From Algoriphagus terrigena DSM 22685 (GTDB lineage Bacteria; Bacteroidota; Bacteroidia; Cytophagales; Cyclobacteriaceae): a DNA stretch of 64,000 bases. The notes beneath the pieces were generated by a model. That model made no database searches, had not been told where the DNA came from, and worked only from the letters and a program-made list of their open reading frames with translations. A program made the translations under genes and the position numbers. The stretch lies in the NCBI RefSeq assembly GCF_000429445.1, contig NZ_KE386904.1, positions 186,001 to 250,000 on the forward strand, read 5' to 3'. Of the stretch, positions 27,801-36,292 are shown piece after piece; position 1 is the stretch's first letter, and the number at the start of each line of letters is the position of its first letter.

Positions 27801-27847
27801 CCCCGCCAACCGTCCAGTACACCTTCGGTATCAACGTGAAGTTTTAA
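24830..27847 (+). CDS. SusC/RagA-family TonB-dependent outer-membrane transporter
   Basis: The 1005-residue protein has a signal peptide (about 1-24), a carboxypeptidase-regulatory-like beta domain (VSGTVSDETGSPLPGVTILL), the EIVVVGYGTVKK segment and a plug domain (IRGRRSFNASNEPLYVVDGI), then a 22-strand barrel ending in a C-terminal Phe (YTFGINVKF). It imports oligosaccharides with the SusD lipoprotein encoded 18 bp downstream. Its first 130 residues closely match the second SusC at 29994, so the two are paralogues. The operator-like site upstream suggests control by the LacI regulator at 35084. No glycoside hydrolase or lyase accompanies it. Confidence 0.93.
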   Translation: MRTKFYTYLSVVLLLLLSVGYTQAQDAPVSGTVSDETGSPLPGVTILLKGTTTGTTTDLDGKYSISGPADGVLVFSFIGYTPLEETIGNRSRIDVNLNPDLADLEEIVVVGYGTVKKSQLTGAISSVGNKEIQELPITDARQALQGRAAGVDVTQAGSKPGSAPQVRIRGRRSFNASNEPLYVVDGIPTAGGIGDINPSDITSMEVLKDASSTAIYGSRGANGVVLITTKRGNVGKTVVSLDAYYGINDEMGRIDVFNGPEFAEYKRESRRTVGTYPAGPGTEADDAKIFEPVEMESIGLGRSTDYVAGLMQKGSIQNYQVGVSGGSDKTTFFVSGNYFKDVGIIQNQDFTRYTFRINLDHQLNKKVKIGTSTLVTYSERNGENFNPIGGALAENPLGKPYDDEGNLIFLPTQDGLRTNPFAEVVPGAQVDETFRTRIFNSIFLNWEITKGLTYRLVLGPDFNVRRSGRFTGSQTNARRGAAPTGSVDERFEFNYTIENILTYQKIFGQDHNFKVDVLQSFQKDKREETSISVLGIPDPSQLYHRLGDASQITGANTNLIEWSLLSYMARVNYGYKGKYLLTGTIRADGSSKFGENNKFGYFPSVALAWNVNQENFLANSSWIDQLKLRVSYGSIGNQAINPYQTQALLGRTSYAWDNTAAFGYRPVSIGNPDLRWETSTTFNTGVDFSIFKNRIFGSLEYYVTNTSDLLAPQPLPNSTGFGGFITNIGETQNRGIEATISTLNIEKGDFVWQTDFIFTRNREEILSLPNGDDIGAGRFIGQPLSVFFDYKKLGIWQTEEKDEAAKYSDIPGYIKIQDTNEDGRINAEDRIILGSTVPDFSLGLTNRFNFKSFDFSFFIFGRFGSMINSEFHTNNNYLAGRYNNLDIDYWTPTNPTNLYPRPNQNQEFPKYNNSLRYYDGTFVKVRNINFGYTFGSNVLEKLKLSSLRLYTSIQNPFIFAEYRSVHKGIDPEVFMDTEQGVDAGVVSGNITPPTVQYTFGINVKF

Positions 27848-27865
27848 CCCAAAGCAAATCTGACG

Positions 27866-29587
27866 ATGAAAAACATACCAAAAACATATCGAATTAATAC
27901 GTGGATCAAAGCAGGAACTTTGGCCTTGGCATTTTCCTTGCCCTTTTCCTGTCAAGATGTCCTACAAGAAGACGTAATTTCCCAGATAGGCAACAACTAC
28001 CTGAACACCTCTAAAGGATTTGAAGACGGCGTCAGCGCTGCCTATACATCCATGAGGGCCTGGTACGGCACCGAACGGGGGCATAGTATGACTGAGTTTG
28101 GCACCGACATCTATACCAATGGCGCGGACGGTTCCTGGAAGTTTATGAATACCTATACCACTGATTTTGACTCCCAAAATGGCTTTGTCCGTGAAATCTG
28201 GGATGAGTTTTATCGGGGTATCAACACCTGTAATGCGATCATTGACCGTTCGGTGAATGTTACCGGCATAAATGAGGCAACCATGAAGCAACGGATAGCC
28301 GAGGTGAAGTTTATCCGAGCTCACCACTACTTTCTGATGGTTCAGCTTTTTGGGCCACTTGATTTGCGGCTCACCGAAACACTTCTGCCAACCAAGGAAG
28401 TGGCCCGCACTCCTGTGTCGGAAGTGTACACCGCGATTATTGCGGACTTGGAAGCAGCCATTCCAGATTTGGAAGCGCTAAAAGCCTCTGCGCAATATGG
28501 AAGAGTGACCCGACCCGCGGCCCAACACCTGCTGGCGAAAGTCTACATGACCAAAGCAACTTCTGAGGCCGCTTCATCGGATGATTATGCCAAAGCGGAG
28601 CCTTTGTTGAAAAGCGTCATCAATGACTATGGCTTTATCTTGCTACCTGATTTTGCTCAAGTCCACCAGTTTGGCAATGAGCGAAATGACGAAATCGTCT
28701 GGGCAATCCAATATACCCGCGACCCGCTGACAAATCAGCAAACTAATACCACAGCTAACCCTGTTCTAAACAACGGAAACAACTCTCACCTCTATTTCCT
28801 GATGGAATATGACACCCAACCGGGGATGAGAAGGGACACTCAAAACGGTCGACCATTCAAAAGATTCCGGATGACCCCTTATGCCATCAACACGGTATTT
28901 GGAGACAGAGTGAACGACAGCCGGTATAAAGCATCCTTCAAAGATGTGTATTACTCCAACAACCTTGGTACTAACGGCGGTAAGTTTAACACTAGCTTCG
29001 ACCCGTCTAAACCCAGCGTCACTTTTGCCCTGGGAGACACCGCCATCTATATCCCTGGCTACGAGATGTCTCTGGAGGAGCGGGCCAAGAAGCCGTACCA
29101 GGTTTTGGTTCCTAGCCGATATGACGAACGTTTGTTTCCAGCTTTGAAAAAGCACCTCGATCCGGGAAGAGCTGATTTGACTCAAGAGCAAGGTGGCCGC
29201 GATTTTCCAGCGATGCGATTGGGCGAGACCTATCTCCTATTGGCCGAAACGCAGCTGAAGCTTGGAAAAGTTGCTGAAGCCACTGCTACCATCAATGCCG
29301 TGAGAAGAAGAGCAGCATTCCCCGGCAAGCAAGCCGAGATGGAAATCACCGAAGCTCAGATGACCATGGAATTCCTGATGGAAGAAAGAGCCAGAGAACT
29401 GATCGGTGAACAATTCAGATGGTTGGATCTGAAGCGTTGGGGAGTCTTGGTGGAGCGTGTGAAATCCTACAACGCGCAGGGTGCTCCGAACATCAAGGAC
29501 TTCCACGTATTGAGGCCAATTCCTCAAAATCAAATCGACCGGGCCGAAGGTGGCGCAAGTGCCTTCCCGCAGAATGAAGGATACTGA
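27866..29587 (+). CDS. SusD/RagB-family glycan-binding lipoprotein
   Basis: This 573-residue protein has a lipoprotein signal (LPFSCQD, Cys near residue 30), N-terminal helices with TSKGFEDGVSAAYTSMR, TPR-like helical repeats and the C-terminal RagB/SusD domain with ELIGEQFRWLDLKRWG, a well-known SusD signature. It ends in the usual LRPIPQNQID and NEGY pattern. It forms the surface lid of the preceding SusC transporter. A strong terminator follows immediately. Confidence 0.93.
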   Translation: MKNIPKTYRINTWIKAGTLALAFSLPFSCQDVLQEDVISQIGNNYLNTSKGFEDGVSAAYTSMRAWYGTERGHSMTEFGTDIYTNGADGSWKFMNTYTTDFDSQNGFVREIWDEFYRGINTCNAIIDRSVNVTGINEATMKQRIAEVKFIRAHHYFLMVQLFGPLDLRLTETLLPTKEVARTPVSEVYTAIIADLEAAIPDLEALKASAQYGRVTRPAAQHLLAKVYMTKATSEAASSDDYAKAEPLLKSVINDYGFILLPDFAQVHQFGNERNDEIVWAIQYTRDPLTNQQTNTTANPVLNNGNNSHLYFLMEYDTQPGMRRDTQNGRPFKRFRMTPYAINTVFGDRVNDSRYKASFKDVYYSNNLGTNGGKFNTSFDPSKPSVTFALGDTAIYIPGYEMSLEERAKKPYQVLVPSRYDERLFPALKKHLDPGRADLTQEQGGRDFPAMRLGETYLLLAETQLKLGKVAEATATINAVRRRAAFPGKQAEMEITEAQMTMEFLMEERARELIGEQFRWLDLKRWGVLVERVKSYNAQGAPNIKDFHVLRPIPQNQIDRAEGGASAFPQNEGY

Positions 29588-29609
29588 TCACTCCCAACTT
29601 TGAATAGTA

Positions 29610-29643
29610 AAATAGGCTCCGAGATTCGGGGCCTATTTTTTTT
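29610..29643 (+). terminator. Intrinsic terminator after the first SusD gene
   Basis: AAATAGGCTCCGA and TCGGGGCCTATTT form a stem around GAT, followed by eight T. Confidence 0.9.
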
Positions 29644-29830
29644 AATACGATTCAATAGCTAAGAAAACAGCGCGGCCGGTATCCCATTTTCAATTTTTTT
29701 TTTAAACGAAAAGCCCCAATTGAAGCCGATTTTTTTGAAGTCTGTACAAACTGCAAAAAGCATCTTCCCTGGATAATTTGTAAGCTGGAAAATAGCTGGT
29801 TCCAAAAGGTTTTTCTTGTATTCCAGCTTT

Positions 29831-29846
29831 CGCAATCGATTTCGTC
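29831..29846 (+). promoter_or_regulatory. Putative LacI-family operator, site 3
   Basis: The site CGCAATCGATTTCGTC ends 147 bp before the second SusC start, nearly the same distance as at the first SusC, although the rest of the two leaders is not alike. Confidence 0.55.
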
Positions 29847-29993
29847 ATTCTCGCCTTTATTGTATTGTTGGAATTATTCGGACTCAATATCTTGCCCTCG
29901 GTCATTTTCGAAGAAATAGAATCAGTTGCTCGGCAGACAAGTCCTATTTCCAAAAAATGAGCGGAAAGATTAATTAACCTAACCCAAAAAACT

Positions 29994-32900
29994 ATGCAAA
30001 AAAAGTTCTACACCTACTGTACAGTGGTGATGCTGTGGGTTCTGAGCCTCGGAATGGCTAGAGCCCAAGATTCGCAGGTGTCCGGTACGATCAAAGACGA
30101 AACAGGTACTCCAATGCCTGGCGTAACCGTCGTCTTGAAAGGAACCACCAGAGGCACAACAACCGACTTGGACGGGAAATACTCGCTTTCTGTCCCAGCG
30201 GATGGAGTATTGGTATTCTCCTTTATTGGTTACCTCACCGTCGAACAAGCGGTAGGAAACCTCAGCACGATCGACTTGACTCTCAACCCTAATATGGCGG
30301 ATCTAGAGGAGGTCGTAGTTATTGGCTACGGTACGGCCAAGAAACGGGATATTACTGGTGCGGTATCCTCCGTCAATCCTGCCAAGCTGGAAAACGAAAA
30401 TCCCAACTCGGTGCAGGACATCCTGCGAGGTAACGCAGCCGGGCTCAACGTAGGGCTCAGTACCTCTGCTAAAGGAGGAGGAAGCCTTGAGGTAAGAGGC
30501 AGAACCTCTCTGAATGCCGGTAACAGTCCCTTGTTGGTGTTGGACGGCGCGATCTATTATGGTCAGCTAGCGGATGTCAATCCTAACGATATCGAAAACA
30601 TTGAAGTACTCAAGGACGCAAGTGCCGCTGCCGTTTTTGGGGCGAAGGCTGCCAGCGGAGTCATCCTTATTACCACAAAAAAAGGAGTTAAGGGCAAACC
30701 AACCGTCAAATTTAACCTGAACACCGGTCTGGCGACATTGGGAACGTTCCCGGAGGTGTATGGTCCCAATGAATTTGTGAGCTGGAGAGAGGATGTTTTC
30801 AAAAGCATCAATGCGGGCGGCTACGATCCCTATGAATTTTCCGATCCAAGAAATCTCCCCAGCGACATAACTCTGGAAGAATGGATGGCCTACGATGGAT
30901 CGTCGGGCGATCCGGTCACTGTCTGGCTCCAACGGCTCAACTTGCAGCCAGCCGAAATCGAAAACTATAAGGCTGGCAGGTCTGTGAACTGGAAAGACAA
31001 GATCTTCCAAACCGGGTTCCGGCAGGATTACACCGTGAGCCTGTCAGGCAGCACGGAAAACATCAACTACTATTGGTCCCTGGGCTATCTAAACAACGAG
31101 GGTATCGTCATCGGGGATGAGTATGAAACGATCCGAAGCCGGGTCAATCTCGAGGGAAAAGTGAACAAATGGCTTACAGTGGGCATGAATACACAATTTG
31201 CCGTGAACGACGATAGTCATGTGCCCATCAGTCCGAGAAGCGATGATCCCGCACCCATGTATGCCGATTGGGGTCTATTACGAACCCTCTCGCCTTGGGG
31301 CTCGGAATTCAATGAGGACGGCACCTATAAATGGCGGCCAAATGATGAGGCCAGCGGGGGAACTCATCCGGCATACAACATCAGCTTTACAGATCGCTAC
31401 CAAAAAGCGATGACAGTGAATTCAATGGTTTTTGCTTCGATAAAATTGCCCTTCGGCTTTAATTTCCGAACAAATTTTACGCCTCGGTTTATGTTCAGTG
31501 AACGGTTTTACCACCTGTCCGCAGATCATGCCGAATGGGGAGCACAGGGAGGAATCGCAAACAGAAGAAATCAAAAAGAATACTATTGGCAGGTAGATAA
31601 TATCCTGACCTGGCAAAAAACCTTCGGCGAGAAACATGACTTTAACGCTACTTTCCTGGCAAACGCGGAGAAATTCCAGTCCTGGTCCAACACAATGAAC
31701 AACAACGGCTTTGAGCCGACCGACCGACTCGGTTATCACAATATCGGAGCAGGCATCAATCCTATCATCTCCAGCGACGACCAATACAGTACGGGCGACG
31801 CCCTCATGGGCCGATTGATCTATTCCTATGATGGCAAATACTCGACCACGCTCTCTGTTAGACGTGATGGGTACTCCGCATTCGGACAGGCTAATCCTAG
31901 AGCCTTATTTTATTCTGCGGCTTTGGGATGGGTATTTTCCGATGAAAATTTCATCAATATCGACTGGCTGGACTTTGGGAAGATGCGCGTTTCCTGGGGA
32001 AGCAACGGAAACAGGGATATCGGAAGGTATGTGGCACTTTCCGATCTGAATACCGGCAAGTATTTCTACCAGACCCCCTCTGGAGAGCTCTACCTGGTCA
32101 ATCAGCTCTATGTGAATCGCATGGAAAACAAGAATCTGCAATGGGAACGGACCGAATCGTTCAACTTTGGTCTAGACTTCTCTGTTCTCAAAACCCGTCT
32201 GACAGGGACCCTTGAAGCTTACAAGATGTCAACCACTGATCTTTTGGTGCAGCGGGCACTACCCAATTTCCTTGGTTTTGACAACGTGTATGACAACTTG
32301 GGCCAAGTAGACAACAAGGGATTTGAGCTCACTCTGAACTCCGTCAACTTTGAGCGACTAAACTTCATCTGGAGGACTACGGGCAACTTTCAGTTAAACC
32401 GTAACGAAATCGTCCATCTCTATGGCGACTATGATGAAAACGGTAAGGAGCGGGACGACATCACCAACAAATGGTTCATAGGACACGCGATTGACGAAAT
32501 CTGGAACTACAAAACTCAGGGGATCTGGCAAAGCGACGAGGCTGAAGAGGCAAAAAAATATGGGGTTCGCCCGGGTGATTACAAGATACAGGATGTCAAC
32601 GGTGACGGGCTATACACTAACGCAGACAGACAATTCCAAGGCAATACCCAGCCAAGGTTCCGTTGGAGTTTGCGAAACGAGTTTACCATCCTAAAAAACA
32701 TCGATTTCTCCTTCATGATGTATTCTTATTGGGGACATGAAGACTCCTTCAACCAGATGAAAAACCGAGACGGGTTTCTGGATAGAACCAGTTCTTACGT
32801 GACTCCCTATTGGACCGAAGAAAACCCGAACAATGAATGGGCGAGGCTCAATTCAAGCGAGGGCGGCGCGAGCGGATTCAATGTCTATCGTAAGAAGTCC

Positions 32901-33098
32901 TTTATCCGTCTGGAGAATATCTCCGTTGCCTACCGCTTCCCAACACAGATCGTGGAGAAAGCCAACATGTCCAATGCACGGATGTACTTCAATGTGAGAA
33001 ACGTAGGCTACTACGCTCCTGAATGGGATTTCTGGGATCCTGAAAATTCCGGACCGACTCCACGCTACTTTACACTAGGACTCGATGTCACATTTTAA
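29994..33098 (+). CDS. SusC/RagA-family TonB-dependent outer-membrane transporter
   Basis: This 1034-residue paralogue of the first SusC has a signal peptide ending in ARA, a regulatory-like domain (VSGTIKDETGTPMPGVTVVL), VVVIGYGTAKKRDITGAVSS, a plug domain with VRGRTSLNAGNSPLLVLDG and a barrel ending in FTLGLDVTF. It is paired with the SusD gene 18 bp downstream. The barrel differs strongly from the first copy while the N-terminus is nearly the same, so the two pairs probably bind different glycans. Upstream site 3 links it to the LacI regulator (inference). Confidence 0.93.
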   Translation: MQKKFYTYCTVVMLWVLSLGMARAQDSQVSGTIKDETGTPMPGVTVVLKGTTRGTTTDLDGKYSLSVPADGVLVFSFIGYLTVEQAVGNLSTIDLTLNPNMADLEEVVVIGYGTAKKRDITGAVSSVNPAKLENENPNSVQDILRGNAAGLNVGLSTSAKGGGSLEVRGRTSLNAGNSPLLVLDGAIYYGQLADVNPNDIENIEVLKDASAAAVFGAKAASGVILITTKKGVKGKPTVKFNLNTGLATLGTFPEVYGPNEFVSWREDVFKSINAGGYDPYEFSDPRNLPSDITLEEWMAYDGSSGDPVTVWLQRLNLQPAEIENYKAGRSVNWKDKIFQTGFRQDYTVSLSGSTENINYYWSLGYLNNEGIVIGDEYETIRSRVNLEGKVNKWLTVGMNTQFAVNDDSHVPISPRSDDPAPMYADWGLLRTLSPWGSEFNEDGTYKWRPNDEASGGTHPAYNISFTDRYQKAMTVNSMVFASIKLPFGFNFRTNFTPRFMFSERFYHLSADHAEWGAQGGIANRRNQKEYYWQVDNILTWQKTFGEKHDFNATFLANAEKFQSWSNTMNNNGFEPTDRLGYHNIGAGINPIISSDDQYSTGDALMGRLIYSYDGKYSTTLSVRRDGYSAFGQANPRALFYSAALGWVFSDENFINIDWLDFGKMRVSWGSNGNRDIGRYVALSDLNTGKYFYQTPSGELYLVNQLYVNRMENKNLQWERTESFNFGLDFSVLKTRLTGTLEAYKMSTTDLLVQRALPNFLGFDNVYDNLGQVDNKGFELTLNSVNFERLNFIWRTTGNFQLNRNEIVHLYGDYDENGKERDDITNKWFIGHAIDEIWNYKTQGIWQSDEAEEAKKYGVRPGDYKIQDVNGDGLYTNADRQFQGNTQPRFRWSLRNEFTILKNIDFSFMMYSYWGHEDSFNQMKNRDGFLDRTSSYVTPYWTEENPNNEWARLNSSEGGASGFNVYRKKSFIRLENISVAYRFPTQIVEKANMSNARMYFNVRNVGYYAPEWDFWDPENSGPTPRYFTLGLDVTF

Positions 33099-33116
33099 GT
33101 TTAAAAGAACATTACA

Positions 33117-34949
33117 ATGACTATACGAATCAAATATACTCCGATAAAGATCCTCTTAACAGGGTTGATCCTAGCGGTGGCCCCAGGCTGCAGCGAAGAT
33201 TGGCTGGATCCGAAGCCGCTTTCTTTCTACACTCCGGAAAACACCTATAATGAAGCCAGCGGCCTATGGGCTGCGCTGGTCGCTTGCGAGCGAAATATGC
33301 GGCACGAATACACGGGTGACGGATCTCCGATCCTTACCGAGCACATCTTCTCTGAGGTGGCCGTGGAGGGTACCACAGACAAGACAGGCCCGGCTCAGGA
33401 TATGAACCTGCTCATCACCCCCGACGCACAGCTAAACCATACCGATTTTAACCGAATCGGATGGTACTGGCTAGAAGGCTTCAAAGGAATTAAATACGCC
33501 AATACGGTGGTATCCAGGATCGATGAACCACAAGACTACGAATCTGAGGCTGAGCGAAATCACATCTTGGCCACCGCCTATTTCCATCGGTCGCTGCGCT
33601 ACTACCGATTGACGCAGCAGTTCGGTGACGTTCCGCTGATTTTGGATGAGATTATCGCTCCTAAACTTGATTTTTATTCCACCGACCGAAAAGTAATCCT
33701 TCGAAAGATGAAAGAAGACCTAGAGTGGGGCGAAGAGTGGATTCCTGATGGACTTGACCGGGGAAGAGTACCCAAAGGAGCCCTACAGCATCTACTTATC
33801 AAGATCAATCTCGCCCTGGGAGACTTTCAAGATGCCTTGGACGTAGCCAATAGACTGATTGATCAGGGGCCCTACGCGCTCATGACTCGGAGATTCGGAG
33901 TTGATGCTAACGATCCCACTAAGAATGTAATCTGGGATCTTCACCGTCCAGAAAACAAGTCGCTCGCCACCAATACAGAAACGATCCTACTTGTAATGGA
34001 TAGGATAGACACGGATGGAAACTCCGGCGGAATTATCTCGATGAGAAATGCAGTACCCTTCTGGGGAAGCAATATCAACACCCCTGCCGGAAACAAAGGG
34101 ACATCGGACGTGGCGGCTCTTCCAATCGACCAAGTGACGACATACGGAAGAGGTATCGGAAGACTGCGGGGCACGTGGTATCACCAAAGTATGATTTGGG
34201 ATGATGAAAATGACCTAAGACATGCTCCGGGTAACTGGATGAATATGACTGATTTGGTCTATAACAATCCTGATATCCGGTCAAAAGATCCCTACTATGG
34301 AAAAAACCTGCAGCTGAGAAACGACGCGGGAGTGTTACTGTCTGTGGATACGATCAGAAACTGGTTTTCCTGGCCGCATTATAAACTCCACGTCCCAGAC
34401 CCACAGCGAGTTCAGCCACAAGGTGGGCCGACCGACTGGTACGTATTCAGACTTGCCGAATCCTATCTTTTGAGAGCAGAGGTCAAATTTTGGATGGGCG
34501 ATATGGCGGGAGCCGCTGAGGACGTAAACGCCGTCAGAACCCGTGCCGGTGCGGCACCCTACAACGCTGCGGAAATTAATATCGGTACGATTCTCGACGA
34601 GCGTGCCCGCGAGCTGTATTATGAAGAGCCGAGAAAAACCGAGCTTACACGAATCGCCCGAATCTTTGCACAGACCGGACAGAGTGCCTACAATGGTAAG
34701 ACGTACAATGAAGCAGATTTTTCCAAGAATAACTTCTACTATGATCGGATGATGGAAAAGACGGATTTCTACAACAAAGGCGTATTCACCCGACATGGGG
34801 ACACGTATACGTTAAGCCCCTACCACGTCCTATGGCCGGTTCCCCAAAGTTCAATTGACGGCAATACACAAGGCCGCATCAACCAGAATGAAGGGTATTC
34901 GGGATTTGAAAGCAATGTCCCTCCGTTGACTACTATTGAGGAAGATTAA
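33117..34949 (+). CDS. SusD/RagB-family glycan-binding lipoprotein
   Basis: The 610-residue protein has a lipoprotein signal (ILAVAPGCSEDWLDPKPLSF), with the DWLDPKP segment common after the lipid-anchored Cys, helical repeats including ATAYFHRSLRYYRLTQQFGD and the C-terminal ILDERARELYYEEPRKTEL signature. It ends with LWPVPQSSIDGNTQGRINQN. It is the partner of the preceding SusC. A terminator lies 29 bp downstream. Confidence 0.93.
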   Translation: MTIRIKYTPIKILLTGLILAVAPGCSEDWLDPKPLSFYTPENTYNEASGLWAALVACERNMRHEYTGDGSPILTEHIFSEVAVEGTTDKTGPAQDMNLLITPDAQLNHTDFNRIGWYWLEGFKGIKYANTVVSRIDEPQDYESEAERNHILATAYFHRSLRYYRLTQQFGDVPLILDEIIAPKLDFYSTDRKVILRKMKEDLEWGEEWIPDGLDRGRVPKGALQHLLIKINLALGDFQDALDVANRLIDQGPYALMTRRFGVDANDPTKNVIWDLHRPENKSLATNTETILLVMDRIDTDGNSGGIISMRNAVPFWGSNINTPAGNKGTSDVAALPIDQVTTYGRGIGRLRGTWYHQSMIWDDENDLRHAPGNWMNMTDLVYNNPDIRSKDPYYGKNLQLRNDAGVLLSVDTIRNWFSWPHYKLHVPDPQRVQPQGGPTDWYVFRLAESYLLRAEVKFWMGDMAGAAEDVNAVRTRAGAAPYNAAEINIGTILDERARELYYEEPRKTELTRIARIFAQTGQSAYNGKTYNEADFSKNNFYYDRMMEKTDFYNKGVFTRHGDTYTLSPYHVLWPVPQSSIDGNTQGRINQNEGYSGFESNVPPLTTIEED

Positions 34950-34977
34950 CTTCAAAGTCGTTCGTGGCTAAAAGACC

Positions 34978-35019
34978 AAGGGCTGCCGTGCTTAATTGCA
35001 ACTGGCAGCCCTTTTTTTT
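34978..35019 (+). terminator. Intrinsic terminator after the second SusD gene
   Basis: AAGGGCTGCC and GGCAGCCCTT form a perfect 10-bp stem with a 16-nt loop, followed by a T run. Confidence 0.9.
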
Positions 35020-35083
35020 AGATCTTAAAGGATTATCCGACGAAAACTGTTGGAGTAAATCTCTGACCGAAAGCCGAACCCAG

Positions 35084-36112
35084 TTAGTTGTAAACTACTG
35101 TACTGGATCGAATCGTCAGTTTGGAAGGCAAGGAAATGACCTGATTGGGCAGGTCCGGCTGCCGGGGCTTGGTCAGCTTTTTCATCAAAAGCTTGGCACA
35201 CTCTTCGCCGATCGTAAAGGCCGGCTGGGTAATCGTGGTTAGCGCGGGCGTAAGAAGCCCCGCAATACTAAGATTGGAAAAGAAACTGATGATCTTCAGG
35301 TCTTCGGGAATCTTGATATCGGTCCTTTTCACGGCATGGTAGGTCGCCAGAGCCAATTTTTCCACCGAGGAAAGCAGCCCGTCGGGCCGATCCTCAGACA
35401 ACAGCAGAGTGCGGATAGCCTCAATGTTTTTTTCCTCCTCGTGCGCACAAGTGACCTGTAGGGAAGGTGTCGGGGAAAGTCCGGCTGCCTTTAAAGCATC
35501 AAGATATCCGCGGTATCGCTCTTTGGTGATCGACAGTTCTTTTGAAAGCATCAAAAAGGCAATTTTTTTACACCCTTGCTGGATCAGATGCTTGGTACCC
35601 TCAAAGGCACTTTCGTAGTCGTTGGTGATGAACTTGGTAGTAGGAATATTGTCACAGATCCGGTCAAAAAAGATTAACGGAAATCCTCTTTCATGCAACC
35701 GGGCCAGATGCGAGATGTCACTGGTTTGGCTGGAAACGGACATGACAATTGCATCCGCTCGCCCGTTCATCAATAGGTTCACGATTTTCTTTTCCCGCTC
35801 CACATCCTCATGCGTGCTGTAGATCAGCAGATGATAGCCATGCTGATGGGTGACCTCCTCAATGCCATCGATGACTTTTGAGAAAAAACTGCTCATCCGC
35901 TCGGGCATGACCACCGCGATGGTCTTGCTTTTGTTTTCTCTCAAACTACGAGCAAAAGGATTGGGCTGGTAATTGAGCTTTTCAGCCATGCTCACCACCT
36001 TCTTTTTGGTCGCTTCGCTGATCTCGTAGCTGTCGTTAAGCGCGCGTGACACGGTTGAGGGAGAAAGCTTCAACTCCGCTGCCAGCTCTTTGAGATTGAC
36101 TCCGGTACTCAT
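35084..36112 (-). CDS. LacI/GalR-family transcriptional regulator
   Basis: The 342-residue protein begins with a lambda-repressor-like HTH (NLKELAAELKLSPSTVSRAL, residues 6-25), a hinge helix (YQPNPFARSLRENKS) and a periplasmic-binding-protein-like sensor domain starting KTIAVVMPERMSSFF. It is divergent from uxaC. A perfect LacI-type site lies between them at 36199. I infer it senses a uronate or aldonate and controls uxaC-uxuB-uxuA, itself, both SusC/SusD operons and the DUF1080/Gfo operon. It is not given a gene symbol because orthology is unclear. Confidence 0.9.
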   Translation of the reverse strand: MSTGVNLKELAAELKLSPSTVSRALNDSYEISEATKKKVVSMAEKLNYQPNPFARSLRENKSKTIAVVMPERMSSFFSKVIDGIEEVTHQHGYHLLIYSTHEDVEREKKIVNLLMNGRADAIVMSVSSQTSDISHLARLHERGFPLIFFDRICDNIPTTKFITNDYESAFEGTKHLIQQGCKKIAFLMLSKELSITKERYRGYLDALKAAGLSPTPSLQVTCAHEEEKNIEAIRTLLLSEDRPDGLLSSVEKLALATYHAVKRTDIKIPEDLKIISFFSNLSIAGLLTPALTTITQPAFTIGEECAKLLMKKLTKPRQPDLPNQVISLPSKLTIRSSTVVYN

Positions 36113-36198
36113 TAGTTTTAATGGGTTAATTGTACTTTTAATTGACGGTCAAAATTCCGAGGCCTTAATTTATACAAATTATTCCACATCTATTATTT

Positions 36199-36214
36199 CG
36201 CAAACGTTTCCGTA
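36199..36214 (+). promoter_or_regulatory. Putative LacI-family operator, site 4 (lacI-uxaC intergenic)
   Basis: The site CGCAAACGTTTCCGTA contains the AAACGTTT palindrome and lies 86 bp from the regulator start and 78 bp from uxaC. Being next to a lacI gene makes it the best anchor for the motif. Confidence 0.65.
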
Positions 36215-36292
36215 TTTTAATAGGGTCTTGGCGCTAAATCAGGGTAAATTTAGCTTGGCAAAACAACCCTGGCCTAGCCTCCCATTTTGACT

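Larger units (their letters stand above)
29588..29993. other. Leader region of the second SusC gene
   Basis: No gene is supported. It contains the terminator of the first SusC/SusD operon and one LacI-type operator at 29831. The remaining AT-rich sequence shows no further clear motif. Confidence 0.6.
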
